From contig USAN01000003.1 of the NCBI GenBank assembly GCA_900552645.1, forward strand, positions 186,001-250,000: DNA of 64,000 nucleotides. Direction: 5' to 3'. The notes beneath the pieces are model-generated. The model was not told the DNA's origin. It did not search any database and worked only from the letters and a program-made list of their open reading frames with translations. This document shows, piece after piece, positions 35,651 through 44,988 of this stretch. The position numbers and the translations under genes were made by a program. Positions within the stretch are counted from its first letter, which is position 1. Each line of letters opens with the position of its first letter. The stretch is from an uncultured Bacteroides sp. (lineage in GTDB: Bacteria > Bacteroidota > Bacteroidia > Bacteroidales > Bacteroidaceae).

Positions 35651-36967
35651 ATGAAGAAGTTTTTCATGATTGTTGCATCTGCATTAATCGTTTCAAATTC
35701 AACCTTTGCAGGAGGTGTTCTTACAAATACCAACCAGCATCCTGCATTCCTCAGAATGTTATCACGCGGAGCAGCAACCGATATCGATGCTGCACTTTCT
35801 AACCCTGCAGGATTGGCATTTTTACCAAAAAATGGTTTTTACACTTCATTAAGCATACAGAGTGCTTTCCAGACCAGGAACATTGATGCTTCTTGCGAAA
35901 AAATAGGTCTACAAAAATATTACGAAGGAAAAGCTGCCGCTCCTGTAATACCAAGTTTCTTTGGTGCCTACAAGCATAACAATTTTACTGTTTCAGGTTT
36001 CTTCGCGGTAACAGGTGGTGGTGGTAAAGCATCGTTCGACGAAGGTCTTCCAATGTTCGATGCTCTTGTAATAGGTGGTTTATCGGGTATGGGTATTCCT
36101 AGAAACGCATACGACCTTAACAGTTTCATGGATGGAAACCAATACATTTACTCTACACAGTTAGGATTAACATACAAGATAAACGAAAATTTAAGCGTAT
36201 TTGCCGGCGGTAGAATGAACTATTTTACAGGTGGATATAAAGGTTCACTTGTAGCAAGCTCGGCTGTTAATTTACCAAACATACCAGCCGGTACAGAGCT
36301 TATTGGCATGGACCTCGATCTTGACCAAACAGGATGGGGATTCACTCCGGTTATCGGCGCCGACTTCAAGTTTGGCAAGTTCAACTTCGGTGCAAAGTAT
36401 GAGTTCAAGACAAACTTAAATATCGAGAATGACACTCGCGAAAACTCATTCAGAATACTTGGTCAGGCCGAAAAAGATCTTGCAGACTACCGTCATGGAG
36501 TAAATACTCCTAATGATATTCCTGCAATGCTTTCTGTGGCTGCTGCCTACGAATTCCTACCAACTCTTCGTGCATCGGTAGAATATCACTTCTATGACGA
36601 CAAGAATGCAGGTATGGCAAACAACAAGCAGAAAGAACTGACAAAAGGCACTAACGAATATCTGGCAGGTATTGAATGGGACGTTCTTCCACAACTTACA
36701 TTAAGCTGCGGCGGACAGATTACAGACTACGGATTGTCGGATAATTTTCAGTATGACACAAGTTTCTACTGCGACTCATACAGTTTAGGATTCGGAGCAA
36801 AATTCAAGCTTAACCCCAACCTTAACTTCAATGTAGGTTACATGTGGACCAATTATGACGACTATACAAAAACTTCGGATAATTACAACAACCTGAAAGT
36901 TACGGGAACTAATGTATATAGCCGCACAAACAAAGTATTTGGAGTAAGCGTTGACTACAGTTTCTAA
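35651..36967 (+). CDS. OmpP1/FadL-type outer-membrane transporter
   Basis: The 438-residue protein has a signal peptide (about residues 1-20). It is followed by QHPAFLRMLSRGAATDIDAA and LSNPAGLAFL, the conserved N-terminal hatch region of FadL/OmpP1 porins. The remainder has the strand pattern of a 14-strand barrel and ends in a terminal aromatic residue (GVSVDYSF). FadL channels admit hydrophobic compounds such as fatty acids; the substrate here is unknown. It is monocistronic, with its own promoter and a perfect 15-bp hairpin after it. Confidence 0.9.
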   Translation: MKKFFMIVASALIVSNSTFAGGVLTNTNQHPAFLRMLSRGAATDIDAALSNPAGLAFLPKNGFYTSLSIQSAFQTRNIDASCEKIGLQKYYEGKAAAPVIPSFFGAYKHNNFTVSGFFAVTGGGGKASFDEGLPMFDALVIGGLSGMGIPRNAYDLNSFMDGNQYIYSTQLGLTYKINENLSVFAGGRMNYFTGGYKGSLVASSAVNLPNIPAGTELIGMDLDLDQTGWGFTPVIGADFKFGKFNFGAKYEFKTNLNIENDTRENSFRILGQAEKDLADYRHGVNTPNDIPAMLSVAAAYEFLPTLRASVEYHFYDDKNAGMANNKQKELTKGTNEYLAGIEWDVLPQLTLSCGGQITDYGLSDNFQYDTSFYCDSYSLGFGAKFKLNPNLNFNVGYMWTNYDDYTKTSDNYNNLKVTGTNVYSRTNKVFGVSVDYSF

Positions 36968-37055
36968 TCAAAAGAGACCAAGCAATAAAAGTCATAAAGT
37001 GAAGACAAAATAAAATATTTGCCTTTAACAGTTACATATTATAGCTTACAATAAA

Positions 37056-37101
37056 AAGAGAGCCGTATCAACTACTTAAATTAGAATGATACGGCTCTCT
37101 T
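37056..37101. terminator. Bidirectional terminator, FadL-like gene / SDR gene
   Basis: AAGAGAGCCGTATCA (37056-37070) pairs perfectly with TGATACGGCTCTCTT (37087-37101). The flanking genes are convergent. Confidence 0.82.
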
Positions 37102-37133
37102 CATTGCTAAATGCGAGATCAATATTCAGTTTT

Positions 37134-37892
37134 TTATTTTCTGAAAGTCAAAGTTCCACTAGCCTGATGCACCGGCATTACAAGCATTTCTGCTATCTGC
37201 ATATATTCAGGGACAGACGCAGCAAAATATACAGTTTCGGCAATATCGTCTCCATCAAGTGGCCTAATGCCTTTATATACATTATCTGCTTTATTCTTAT
37301 CTCCGCGGAATCTTACAACAGAGAAATTAGTCTCTACCAGCCCCGGCTTTATCAAAGTCACCCTAAGCGGCGTATCTACTAAGTCCATTCTAAGTCCATC
37401 TGTCAATGCCTTTACAGCAGCTTTTGTAGCACAGTATACGCTTCCACCCGGATAAGCAGCATCACCTGCTACCGAACCAATATTTATTATCTGGCCTCTT
37501 CCTCTTTGAACCATTCCCGGAACAACAAATCTTGTTATGGCAAGCAGTGACTTTATATTAGTATCAATAACTATATCCCATTCATCAAGATTACCTTCAT
37601 ATTCCTTATCCATTCCAATAACAAGTCCAGCATTATTTATCAGCACATCTATTGCCTTCCATTCATCGGGCACAGCATTTAATGCGTTCAAAGCTCCCAC
37701 TCTATCGCGCACATCGAAAACCAAAGGTAAAGTCTCTACTCCGAATTCCTCCTTTATACTCTTGTTTACCTCAGTAAGTTTTACTTCATTACGACCGTTA
37801 AGTATAAGTCTTGCACCCTCACGTGCAAATCTTCTGGCACAAGCCTCTCCTATTCCGCTTGTAGCTCCTGTTATAAAAACAATCTTATCCAT
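37134..37892 (-). CDS. Short-chain dehydrogenase/reductase (YdfG-like)
   Basis: The 252-residue protein has the classical SDR elements: TGATSGIGEACARRF cofactor loop at residues 8-22, NNAG near residue 86, a catalytic Ser in NIGSVAG, and YCATK as the Tyr-x-x-x-Lys pair. NGRNE at the end of the second strand suggests NADP. The closest type is the YdfG-like 3-hydroxy-acid dehydrogenases, but the substrate is uncertain. It is monocistronic. CAAAATTA at 37917-37924 provides a TAATTTTG -7-like element on the minus strand. Confidence 0.87.
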   Translation of the reverse strand: MDKIVFITGATSGIGEACARRFAREGARLILNGRNEVKLTEVNKSIKEEFGVETLPLVFDVRDRVGALNALNAVPDEWKAIDVLINNAGLVIGMDKEYEGNLDEWDIVIDTNIKSLLAITRFVVPGMVQRGRGQIINIGSVAGDAAYPGGSVYCATKAAVKALTDGLRMDLVDTPLRVTLIKPGLVETNFSVVRFRGDKNKADNVYKGIRPLDGDDIAETVYFAASVPEYMQIAEMLVMPVHQASGTLTFRK

Positions 37893-37970
37893 TATTAATA
37901 TTTTTTAATAGAGCAGCAAAATTAACAACTTATTTTAAAATTAATCCATAAATTTGCTTCAAATACATTC

Positions 37971-38780
37971 ATGATGAAAATTAAAATAGATACACGTCCA
38001 CACAGAATGAAGATATTCAATCTGATAAGAAAAGGTTTGATGAGCAAGCTCTTCAAGTTCTTCGTACTCTTCTGCATTCTTTCATCAATTGCAGCCATAA
38101 TAGGTAGCTCATTTAGGAGCATGGCTCACTACGATTTATATATGTTTGGAGTAACTTACCTATCGGCATTAGTCTTTTTGATAGAATATATATTAAGAAT
38201 AATATCGGCTCCTGCCAAATATCCCGGCATAAGCATTGCACGGGCAAGGTTTAGATACATTTTATCTTTTTATGGCTTCGTAGACTTCGTAGCCATATTG
38301 CCATTTCTACTGGTATACCTTTACTGGAACACCGAGATAATTCATGTAATAATATTACCTTATATATTTACCATATTCAAGCTTATACGCTACTCGAAAT
38401 CATTCCAACTTATAGGCAAAGTACTTTCAAGAGTGAAGGATGAACTTATAACAGCCTATACAGCCTGTGGAATAATGGTATGTTTTTCGGCAATATTAAT
38501 GTACTATATAGAACGTTCTGCACAACCCGATGCATTCAGAAATATAGGCGACGGTTTATGGTGGGCCATAGTAGCTTTCACAACTGTAGGATATGGAGAC
38601 ATATACCCCATAACTCCTTTGGGTAAGATGCTTAGCAGTATAATAAGTCTTATAGGAATAGCTATGATTGCATTACCCACCGGTATAATAAGTTCGGCAT
38701 TCATGAACCAGATGCAGGAGAAGCAAAAAAAAGGGAATGAAAACAAAGATGAAGAGCATAAAAAACAAGAAAAAAAATAG
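37971..38780 (+). CDS. Voltage-gated-like potassium channel (six-helix)
   Basis: The 269-residue protein has six membrane helices and the K+ selectivity filter TVGYGD at residues 205-210. The S4-like helix (FKLIRYSKSFQLIGKVLSRV) has fewer, less regularly spaced positive charges than classical Kv channels, so voltage sensing may be weak. The cytoplasmic tail after residue 245 is highly charged and Lys-rich, with no RCK domain. It is monocistronic; the region after the stop carries the palindromic repeat related to that at 365-426. Confidence 0.9.
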   Translation: MMKIKIDTRPHRMKIFNLIRKGLMSKLFKFFVLFCILSSIAAIIGSSFRSMAHYDLYMFGVTYLSALVFLIEYILRIISAPAKYPGISIARARFRYILSFYGFVDFVAILPFLLVYLYWNTEIIHVIILPYIFTIFKLIRYSKSFQLIGKVLSRVKDELITAYTACGIMVCFSAILMYYIERSAQPDAFRNIGDGLWWAIVAFTTVGYGDIYPITPLGKMLSSIISLIGIAMIALPTGIISSAFMNQMQEKQKKGNENKDEEHKKQEKK

Positions 38781-38794
38781 ATTTTATATGTGAT

Positions 38795-38911
38795 AAAATC
38801 GACGGCCATCAATTTTATTTTTCTCGCGGTCAATTTATTTTTTTACGCCAATAAAAAAAAATCGAAGGCCGTCAATTTTACCGGCTTTCATGGGTTATAA
38901 AACCGGTAAAA
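38795..38911. repeat. Inverted-repeat element related to the 365-426 palindrome
   Basis: AAAATCGACGGCC (38795-38807) pairs with GGCCGTCAATTTT (38867-38879) with one mismatch. TTTTACCGG (38876-38884) pairs with CCGGTAAAA (38903-38911). The 24 nt at 38825-38848 match 394-417 in 23 positions. It lies between the convergent channel and amidase genes. Confidence 0.8.
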
Positions 38912-38932
38912 CAGGGTCTTAATATGTAATTA

Positions 38933-39751
38933 TTATCTCTTTTTAGTCTCTTTATAATCGGCCACTATACCATCGGCAATCCAACGCGCAAGAGCTTGAC
39001 GGTTGGCAGGTATTACAAGTCTTTTCTGATCCTGAGAATTACGTATATTGCCTAACTCAAGAAAAGCACATACAGGATTTGACTGTGAAAGAACATACAA
39101 GTTACGTGAACTTACAGTACCCGTAAACCCTCGGTTGGGCTGATGACGTCCATATTTCTTCTCGAATGTAGAATGAAGATTATCGACCAGTTGTTTTCCT
39201 TTTTTGCTACCTGGAGCATGATAAAAAAACACATCCGTCTGCTGCCCCTTTCCGCGACTATCTACATGTATGAATATACCACGCTTATATGTGCTTCTAT
39301 CCTTTCTATACAAACTGTTTATTGCGCTACATCGCTGACTAAGACGTTCTACCTGATTAAGCGGAATTGTCTTACCCATACATGTTTCGCGCTTGCTGTT
39401 ATTTAGTACATAATCATTCCTTATTCCATCTTTTTCGTCCTGAATTATAATCTCCACTTTTGCTCCACGCATAAGCAGTTCGCGGCCCAGTCTGAGAATT
39501 ATATCGTAAGCATATTCATCCTCGTGCAGTTCTTTGCCGTTATATTTTCCAATGGCACCGGGATCGGGACCACCATGTCCGCTTACAAGATAGAACGATG
39601 CTCCTTTTAACTGTTGTGAAGATACATGATACTTAGCCATAGAAGTACCAAAAAGAGGCTCATAATTTTTCCTCGAACTTTTCTTCTGAGAATATGAGGA
39701 AGTAGAAAACATCAAGAAAAGTCCGACCAGCAATACCGAATATTTCATCAT
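38933..39751 (-). CDS. N-acetylmuramoyl-L-alanine amidase (Amidase_3)
   Basis: The 272-residue protein has a signal peptide (about residues 1-21). The zinc amidase motifs follow in order: VSGHGGPDPGAIG (first His), GKELHEDEYAYDI (Glu), FIHVDSRG (second His) and CAFLELGNIRN (catalytic Glu). It would cut the amide bond between muramic acid and stem peptide in the periplasm. It starts 2 nt after the stop of the thioredoxin-like gene, so the two are co-transcribed; the functional link between them is not obvious. Confidence 0.9.
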   Translation of the reverse strand: MMKYSVLLVGLFLMFSTSSYSQKKSSRKNYEPLFGTSMAKYHVSSQQLKGASFYLVSGHGGPDPGAIGKYNGKELHEDEYAYDIILRLGRELLMRGAKVEIIIQDEKDGIRNDYVLNNSKRETCMGKTIPLNQVERLSQRCSAINSLYRKDRSTYKRGIFIHVDSRGKGQQTDVFFYHAPGSKKGKQLVDNLHSTFEKKYGRHQPNRGFTGTVSSRNLYVLSQSNPVCAFLELGNIRNSQDQKRLVIPANRQALARWIADGIVADYKETKKR

Positions 39752-39753
39752 CT

Positions 39754-40290
39754 TTATTTCAACATTTCATCAATCTTACTGCATAAAGAATTAAATTCCT
39801 CAGGATTATACAAACGGGTAAGCATAACAATGCGGCCATCCTTATCAATAAGTACATTTCTTGTTATTCCGGCTTTTCTGTCGGCATATTTTGCAAATAT
39901 ATCTGCACCTGGATCAAGAGCAAGCGGATATGTTATTTTTGTCTGCTTGCCAAATGCAATTACCTTATCCAGCGGTTCGTCGCGATCTATTCCAAACAAA
40001 GCAAACTGATTATTATCTTTATGTTTCAGCCATATATCTTTTTCTATGAAAGGCATTTCCTTACGACATACACCACACCAGCTGGCCGTAAATTGAAGCA
40101 TTACTACTTTCCCTCTCATATCCGAAAGCTTTACTCGACTGCCATCTGTAAGCTGCATTTCAAAATCGGGAGCTATTTCTCCTACCTTAACAATATATCC
40201 TACCGAATCGGGTGTGTTTTGCTGTGCCTTAAGTGCTGTAAAGTTGAACCCAAGCAAAACGACAATAATTAAACTGAAAAATTTATTCAT
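39754..40290 (-). CDS. TlpA/ResA-like periplasmic thiol:disulfide oxidoreductase
   Basis: The 178-residue protein has an N-terminal signal or anchor (about residues 1-22, ending LKAQ) and a thioredoxin-like domain with the redox motif WCGVC (Cys72, Cys75). It also has GEIAPDFEMQLTDG and a conserved cis-Pro region (ITRNVLIDKDGRIV). Such proteins reduce disulfides in envelope proteins. ATG 40290 is preferred over that at 40353 because it directly precedes the signal peptide. It forms an operon with the amidase gene downstream. Confidence 0.87.
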   Translation of the reverse strand: MNKFFSLIIVVLLGFNFTALKAQQNTPDSVGYIVKVGEIAPDFEMQLTDGSRVKLSDMRGKVVMLQFTASWCGVCRKEMPFIEKDIWLKHKDNNQFALFGIDRDEPLDKVIAFGKQTKITYPLALDPGADIFAKYADRKAGITRNVLIDKDGRIVMLTRLYNPEEFNSLCSKIDEMLK

Positions 40291-40317
40291 AATATTTATG
40301 TTTATACAATATAGAGG

Positions 40318-40346
40318 CAAAGATATTAAAATAATCAAGAAGGCAA
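40318..40346 (-). promoter_or_regulatory. Promoter of the TlpA-like/amidase operon
   Basis: On the minus strand TATCTTTG (40325-40318) with TTG (40346-40344) 18 nt upstream resembles the Bacteroidetes consensus, 27 nt before the start at 40290. Confidence 0.5.
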
Positions 40347-40648
40347 GAAACAAAGGTAAAGGTTATTAATATAATCTTATTGGAAGCAGATATCGAAATA
40401 TTCAAGAAAAAACAATTTAAATTAGAAACCATTAAATAAATTACAGAAGAATTCAATAATGATTGGAACATATACTGCAAAGGTAAGGAATATTGCAAAC
40501 GCCTAATACTTGACGACAGCATAAAATATATGGGTTCTTCGAACTAAATGAAGATATATCTTTTAACGAGGTAACCAAAACAATGCAAGAAGTGAAATAT
40601 ATCACTCAAAAATTCAGTCTAATACCATTGCGAGTAGATAACGATTAA
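40335..40648 (+). pseudogene. Decayed coding fragment, possibly a FecR-type C-terminal (DUF4974-like) domain
   Basis: Reading from 40335, the frame gives sense codons up to TAA at 40437-40439. It then continues in the same frame (ITEEFNNDWNIYCKGKEYCK) to about 40530. A one-base deletion shifts it to the frame FFELNEDISFNEVTKTMQEV, which ends at TAA 40646-40648. Joined, the pieces read like one short polar protein end. The spacing of FKLETIKEIT...W.I...FFELNEDIS..EV is reminiscent of the DUF4974 domain of FecR anti-sigma factors, but this is a weak resemblance. The 498-nt gap 40291-40788 holds otherwise only promoters. Confidence 0.35.
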
Positions 40649-40727
40649 AACATGCAATAATACAACACATTTAAACAAAATATAAATAACTCTATAACAG
40701 GGCTATTATAAATAAAAAATACTTCGA

Positions 40728-40760
40728 TTGGTGTTTATTACAAAATCTTTAGTACTTTTG
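40728..40760 (+). promoter_or_regulatory. Promoter of lysS-gpsA-pgi
   Basis: TTG (40728-40730), a 22-nt spacer and TACTTTTG (40753-40760) resemble the Bacteroidetes consensus, 28 nt before the lysS start. Confidence 0.5.
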
Positions 40761-40788
40761 TCCCCAAATTGACTTAATGTTTTAACAG

Positions 40789-42516
40789 ATGAACGTATTA
40801 GAACTAAGTGAGCAGGAAATTATCAGACGAAACAGTCTGAATGAGATGCGTGCTTTGGGAATAGATCCCTACCCGGCTGCAGAGTATGTAACTAATGCCT
40901 TTTCAACAGATATAAAAGCTGAGTTCAAAGATGATGAAGCTGAGCCACGTAAAGTATCGGTAGCAGGACGTATAATGAGCCGTCGTGTTATGGGAAAAGC
41001 ATCTTTCATCGAATTACAGGACTCAAAAGGTCGTATTCAAGTATATATTACACGTGATGATATTTGCAAGGGAGAAGATAAAGAACTTTACAATACCGTC
41101 TTCAAGCGTCTGCTAGACCTTGGCGACTTTGTAGGAATTGAAGGATTCGTATTCAGAACTCAAATGGGCGAAATAAGCATTCACGCTCAGAACCTTACCG
41201 TATTGGCCAAATCTATTAAACCACTTCCTATCGTAAAATATAAGGATGGTGTGGCTTATGATAAATTCGAAGATCCAGAACTTCGTTACCGCCAGCGTTA
41301 TGTAGATCTTGTAGTAAACGATGAAGTTAAAGATATATTCATCAAACGCACAAAGGTTTACAACTCTATGCGCGAATATTTCAACTCTAAAGGTTATATG
41401 GAAGTAGAGACCCCTATCCTTCAGGCTATTGCCGGCGGTGCTTCGGCTCGTCCTTTCATAACTCACCACAATGCACTCGATATGCCTCTTTACATGCGTA
41501 TAGCAAGTGAACTTTATTTAAAACGTCTTATAGTAGGTGGTTTTGAAGGTGTATATGAAATAGGAAAGAACTTCCGTAACGAAGGTATGGACCGTACTCA
41601 CAATCCTGAGTTTACATGTATGGAAATTTATGTTGCATACAAGGACTACAACTGGATGATGGACTTTACGGAAAAAATGATAGAAAAGATTTGCATGGAC
41701 GTAAACGGCACTACTGAAGTAAAGGTTGGCGACAACGTAATAAACTTCAAAGCTCCGTTTAAACGCGTTACTATGCTTGACTCAATAAAGGAATTTACAG
41801 GTTATGACCTTAACGGCAAGAACGAAGAAGAAATACGCGAAATTTGCGGCAAACTGAACCTTGAAATCGACGAGACAATGGGTAAAGGCAAGCTTATAGA
41901 CGAAATATTCGGCGAATTCTGCGAAGGTAATTACATTCAACCTACATTCATTACCGATTATCCAATAGAGATGTCGCCTCTTACAAAACCTCACCGTAAC
42001 AATCCGGAGCTAACAGAACGTTTCGAGCTTATGGTAAACGGTAAAGAACTTTGCAACGCATATTCAGAACTAAACGACCCAATTGATCAATACGAACGTT
42101 TCATAGATCAGATGAAGTTGAGCGAAAAAGGAGATGACGAAGCAATGATTATCGACAAGGATTTTGTACGTTCACTTGAATATGGTATGCCTCCTACTTC
42201 GGGTATGGGTATAGGTATGGACCGTCTGGTAATGCTTATGACAGGTCAGACTACAATTCAGGAAGTACTTTTCTTCCCTCAGATGAGACCTGAAAAAGTA
42301 ACTCCGAAAGATTCGGCAGCTAAATTCATGGAATTAGGTGTTGAAGAAGATTGGGTAGCTGTAATTCAGAAAGCAGGATATAACCTAGTAAGCGATATGA
42401 AAGATGTAAATCCACAGAAAGTTCATATGGACATATGCGGAATTAACAAGAAATATAAATTGGAATTGAAAAATCCATCTGTAGAAGAAGTGACAGCCTG
42501 GATAAGTAAGATCTAA
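40789..42516 (+). CDS. lysS: Lysyl-tRNA synthetase, class II
   Basis: LysS charges tRNA-Lys. The 575-residue protein has the N-terminal OB anticodon-binding domain (VAGRIMSRRVMGKASFIELQ) and the class II catalytic domain. Motif 2 is in FRNEGMDRTHNPEFTCMEIY and motif 3 is GMGIGMDRLVMLMTG. A C-terminal extension of about 70 residues (TPKDSAAKFMELGVEEDW to the end) is absent from E. coli LysS but is familiar in Bacteroidetes. gpsA follows 10 nt later and pgi after it. Confidence 0.96.
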   Translation: MNVLELSEQEIIRRNSLNEMRALGIDPYPAAEYVTNAFSTDIKAEFKDDEAEPRKVSVAGRIMSRRVMGKASFIELQDSKGRIQVYITRDDICKGEDKELYNTVFKRLLDLGDFVGIEGFVFRTQMGEISIHAQNLTVLAKSIKPLPIVKYKDGVAYDKFEDPELRYRQRYVDLVVNDEVKDIFIKRTKVYNSMREYFNSKGYMEVETPILQAIAGGASARPFITHHNALDMPLYMRIASELYLKRLIVGGFEGVYEIGKNFRNEGMDRTHNPEFTCMEIYVAYKDYNWMMDFTEKMIEKICMDVNGTTEVKVGDNVINFKAPFKRVTMLDSIKEFTGYDLNGKNEEEIREICGKLNLEIDETMGKGKLIDEIFGEFCEGNYIQPTFITDYPIEMSPLTKPHRNNPELTERFELMVNGKELCNAYSELNDPIDQYERFIDQMKLSEKGDDEAMIIDKDFVRSLEYGMPPTSGMGIGMDRLVMLMTGQTTIQEVLFFPQMRPEKVTPKDSAAKFMELGVEEDWVAVIQKAGYNLVSDMKDVNPQKVHMDICGINKKYKLELKNPSVEEVTAWISKI

Positions 42517-42526
42517 TTAAAAAATA

Positions 42527-43525
42527 ATGAAATTGCCCGGTAAAATAGCAATAATGGGTGGTGGCAGCTGGGCCACGGCTATTGCAAAAATAGTTTTGGC
42601 TCAGTCCGACGATTCTATCAACTGGTATATGCGCCGTGATGACAGAATAGAGGAATTCAAACGTCTTGGCCATAATCCTGCATATCTTACGAGTGTACGC
42701 TTTGATTTGAAAAGAATAGACTTTTCGTCAGATATAAACAAAGTTGTCAGAGAATCCGATACATTGATTTTCGTTACTCCTTCTCCTTATCTTAAAATTC
42801 ACCTTAAAAAACTGAAGACTAAGATTAAGGATAAATTCATAGTAACAGCAATCAAGGGTATAGTACCCGATGATAATCTTATAGTTTCAGATTATTTTAA
42901 TAAAATATATGGTGTGCCTGTAGAGAATCTTGCAGTTCTGGCAGGACCGTGTCATGCAGAAGAGGTTGCACTGGAACGTCTCTCATATCTTACAATAGGA
43001 TGTGAAGACATTGAAAAGGCAAAAACTTTTGCGCGTCAGCTAGCCGGAAATTATATAAAGACATCTGTTAGTCCGGACGTTGCCGGAATTGAATATGCAT
43101 CTGTATTGAAGAATGTATATTCAATTGCAGCCGGTATATGCAGCGGACTTAAATATGGTGACAACTTTCAGGCTGTATTGATTTCTAATGCAATCGAAGA
43201 GATGAACCGTTTTCTAAATGTAGTGAGCCCATGCAAACGAAACATAGACGATTCGGTATATCTGGGCGATTTGCTCGTTACATCTTATTCAAACTTCAGT
43301 CGTAACCGAGTATTCGGTACAATGATAGGAAAAGGATATTCTGTAAAGAGTGCACAGATAGAGATGGAAATGATAGCCGAAGGTTATTACGGAACAAAAT
43401 GTATAAAGGAACTTAATAAGCATCTACACGTAAACATGCCTATTATGGATGCTGTATACAATATTCTGTACGAACGTATATCACCTATGATTGAAATAAA
43501 ATTATTAACTGATTCATTCAGATAA
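42527..43525 (+). CDS. gpsA: Glycerol-3-phosphate dehydrogenase [NAD(P)+]
   Basis: GpsA reduces dihydroxyacetone phosphate to glycerol 3-phosphate for phospholipid synthesis. The 332-residue protein starts with the cofactor loop MGGGSWATAIAK. It has FVTPSPYLKIHLKK, ATI-type AIKGIVPDDN, AGPCHAEEVA and the catalytic region IEYASVLKNVYSIAAGIC. Length is normal. It lies between lysS (10-nt gap) and pgi (11-nt gap) in one operon. Confidence 0.94.
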   Translation: MKLPGKIAIMGGGSWATAIAKIVLAQSDDSINWYMRRDDRIEEFKRLGHNPAYLTSVRFDLKRIDFSSDINKVVRESDTLIFVTPSPYLKIHLKKLKTKIKDKFIVTAIKGIVPDDNLIVSDYFNKIYGVPVENLAVLAGPCHAEEVALERLSYLTIGCEDIEKAKTFARQLAGNYIKTSVSPDVAGIEYASVLKNVYSIAAGICSGLKYGDNFQAVLISNAIEEMNRFLNVVSPCKRNIDDSVYLGDLLVTSYSNFSRNRVFGTMIGKGYSVKSAQIEMEMIAEGYYGTKCIKELNKHLHVNMPIMDAVYNILYERISPMIEIKLLTDSFR

Positions 43526-43536
43526 ATTTCAGTACA

Positions 43537-44880
43537 ATGAAGAATATTAGTTTAAACATTAACAAAGTAGAATCTTTTGTATCAAAAACAACAATCGATT
43601 CGTATGCAACAGAAGCTAAGGCATGCATGGAAACTTTGGAAAAAGGTACAGGTAAAGGAAACGATTTCTTGGGATGGCTGCATTTACCTTCTTCTATAAC
43701 TAAAGAAGAGATTGCCAAACTTAATGAAACAGCAAAGACTCTGCGCGAAAACTGCGACGTAGTTATAGTAGCTGGCATTGGCGGAAGTTATCTTGGTGCC
43801 CGTGCCGTAATAGAAGCATTGTCAAACAGCTTCCAGTGGTTACAGGAAAAACAGAATGGTCCAATAATGATCTATGCCGGTCACAACATTGGCGAAGATT
43901 ATCTATACGAATTGACCGAATATCTTAAGAACAAGAAATTTGGTGTTATCAATATCTCTAAATCGGGTACTACAACCGAAACAGCCCTTGCATTCCGTCT
44001 ATTGAAAAAACAGTGTGAGGATCAAAGAGGTAAGGAAATAGCAAAGAAAGTAATAGTTGCCGTAACAGATGCAAAGAAAGGTGCTGCAAGAATAACAGCC
44101 GACAAGGAAGGATATCAGACTTTTGTAATTCCTGACAATGTAGGTGGACGCTTCTCTGTACTTACTCCTGTAGGACTTCTTCCAATAGCAGTAGCAGGCT
44201 ACGATATAGAAAAACTTGTAGAAGGTGCACACACTATGGAAACTCTTTGTGGCATAGACACTCCTTTCGAAGAAAATCCGGCAGCCATATATGCAGTAAC
44301 ACGTAATGCGCTTTATAGAGATGGAAAGAAAATTGAAATATTGGTAAACTTCCATCCTAAACTTCACTTCTTCATGGAATGGTGGAAGCAGCTATATGGA
44401 GAATCGGAAGGTAAAGATAATAAAGGAATCTTCCCTGCTGCCGTAGATTTCTCGACCGATCTTCACTCTATGGGTCAGTGGATTCAAGAAGGCGAACGTA
44501 GCATATTCGAGACTGTAGTTTCAATAGAAAAAGCTAACCATAAACTTGTAGTTCCTTCGGACGAAGCAAACCTTGACGGACTAAATTTCCTGGCAGGCAA
44601 GCGCGTAGATGAAGTAAACAAGATGGCCGAACTTGGTACTCAATTGGCACATGTAGATGGAGGAGTTCCAAACATGCGTATTTCAGTTCCCGAACTTAAT
44701 GAATTCTACTTGGGACAACTTATATATTTCTTCGAGAAAGCATGCGGCATAAGTGGATACCTTCTTGGAGTAAATCCTTTTAATCAACCAGGAGTTGAAG
44801 CATACAAGAAAAATATGTTTGCTTTGCTTAACAAACCAGGATACGAAGAAGAATCTAAGGCCATACAGGCAAGATTATAA
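43537..44880 (+). CDS. pgi: Glucose-6-phosphate isomerase
   Basis: Pgi interconverts glucose 6-phosphate and fructose 6-phosphate. The 447-residue protein is the short bacterial form. Motifs include GIGGSYLGARAVIEAL, NISKSGTTTETALAFRLL (phosphate binding), GGRFSVLTPVGLLPIAVAG and the C-terminal NQPGVEAYKKNMFALL. Length is typical for this form. It is the last gene of the lysS-gpsA-pgi run and is followed by a 13-bp hairpin. Confidence 0.97.
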   Translation: MKNISLNINKVESFVSKTTIDSYATEAKACMETLEKGTGKGNDFLGWLHLPSSITKEEIAKLNETAKTLRENCDVVIVAGIGGSYLGARAVIEALSNSFQWLQEKQNGPIMIYAGHNIGEDYLYELTEYLKNKKFGVINISKSGTTTETALAFRLLKKQCEDQRGKEIAKKVIVAVTDAKKGAARITADKEGYQTFVIPDNVGGRFSVLTPVGLLPIAVAGYDIEKLVEGAHTMETLCGIDTPFEENPAAIYAVTRNALYRDGKKIEILVNFHPKLHFFMEWWKQLYGESEGKDNKGIFPAAVDFSTDLHSMGQWIQEGERSIFETVVSIEKANHKLVVPSDEANLDGLNFLAGKRVDEVNKMAELGTQLAHVDGGVPNMRISVPELNEFYLGQLIYFFEKACGISGYLLGVNPFNQPGVEAYKKNMFALLNKPGYEEESKAIQARL

Positions 44881-44933
44881 TAAGTATTACAACATTGATG
44901 ATTGAATAATTAATCTATCATCATAATATAATT

Positions 44934-44975
44934 AATGTCATTCTGAGCTAAGGCAACTATGTTCAGAATGACATT
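44934..44975 (+). terminator. Hairpin after pgi
   Basis: AATGTCATTCTGA (44934-44946) pairs perfectly with TCAGAATGACATT (44963-44975). A TTTTAAAA run follows. It lies just upstream of the HAD phosphatase gene. Confidence 0.65.
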
Positions 44976-44988
44976 TTAAAATAATGAC

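Noticed and set aside
44934..44975. Mobile-element end at the 13-bp inverted repeat after pgi
   Set aside because: It has the size and position of a normal transcription terminator and no transposase or target duplication is nearby.
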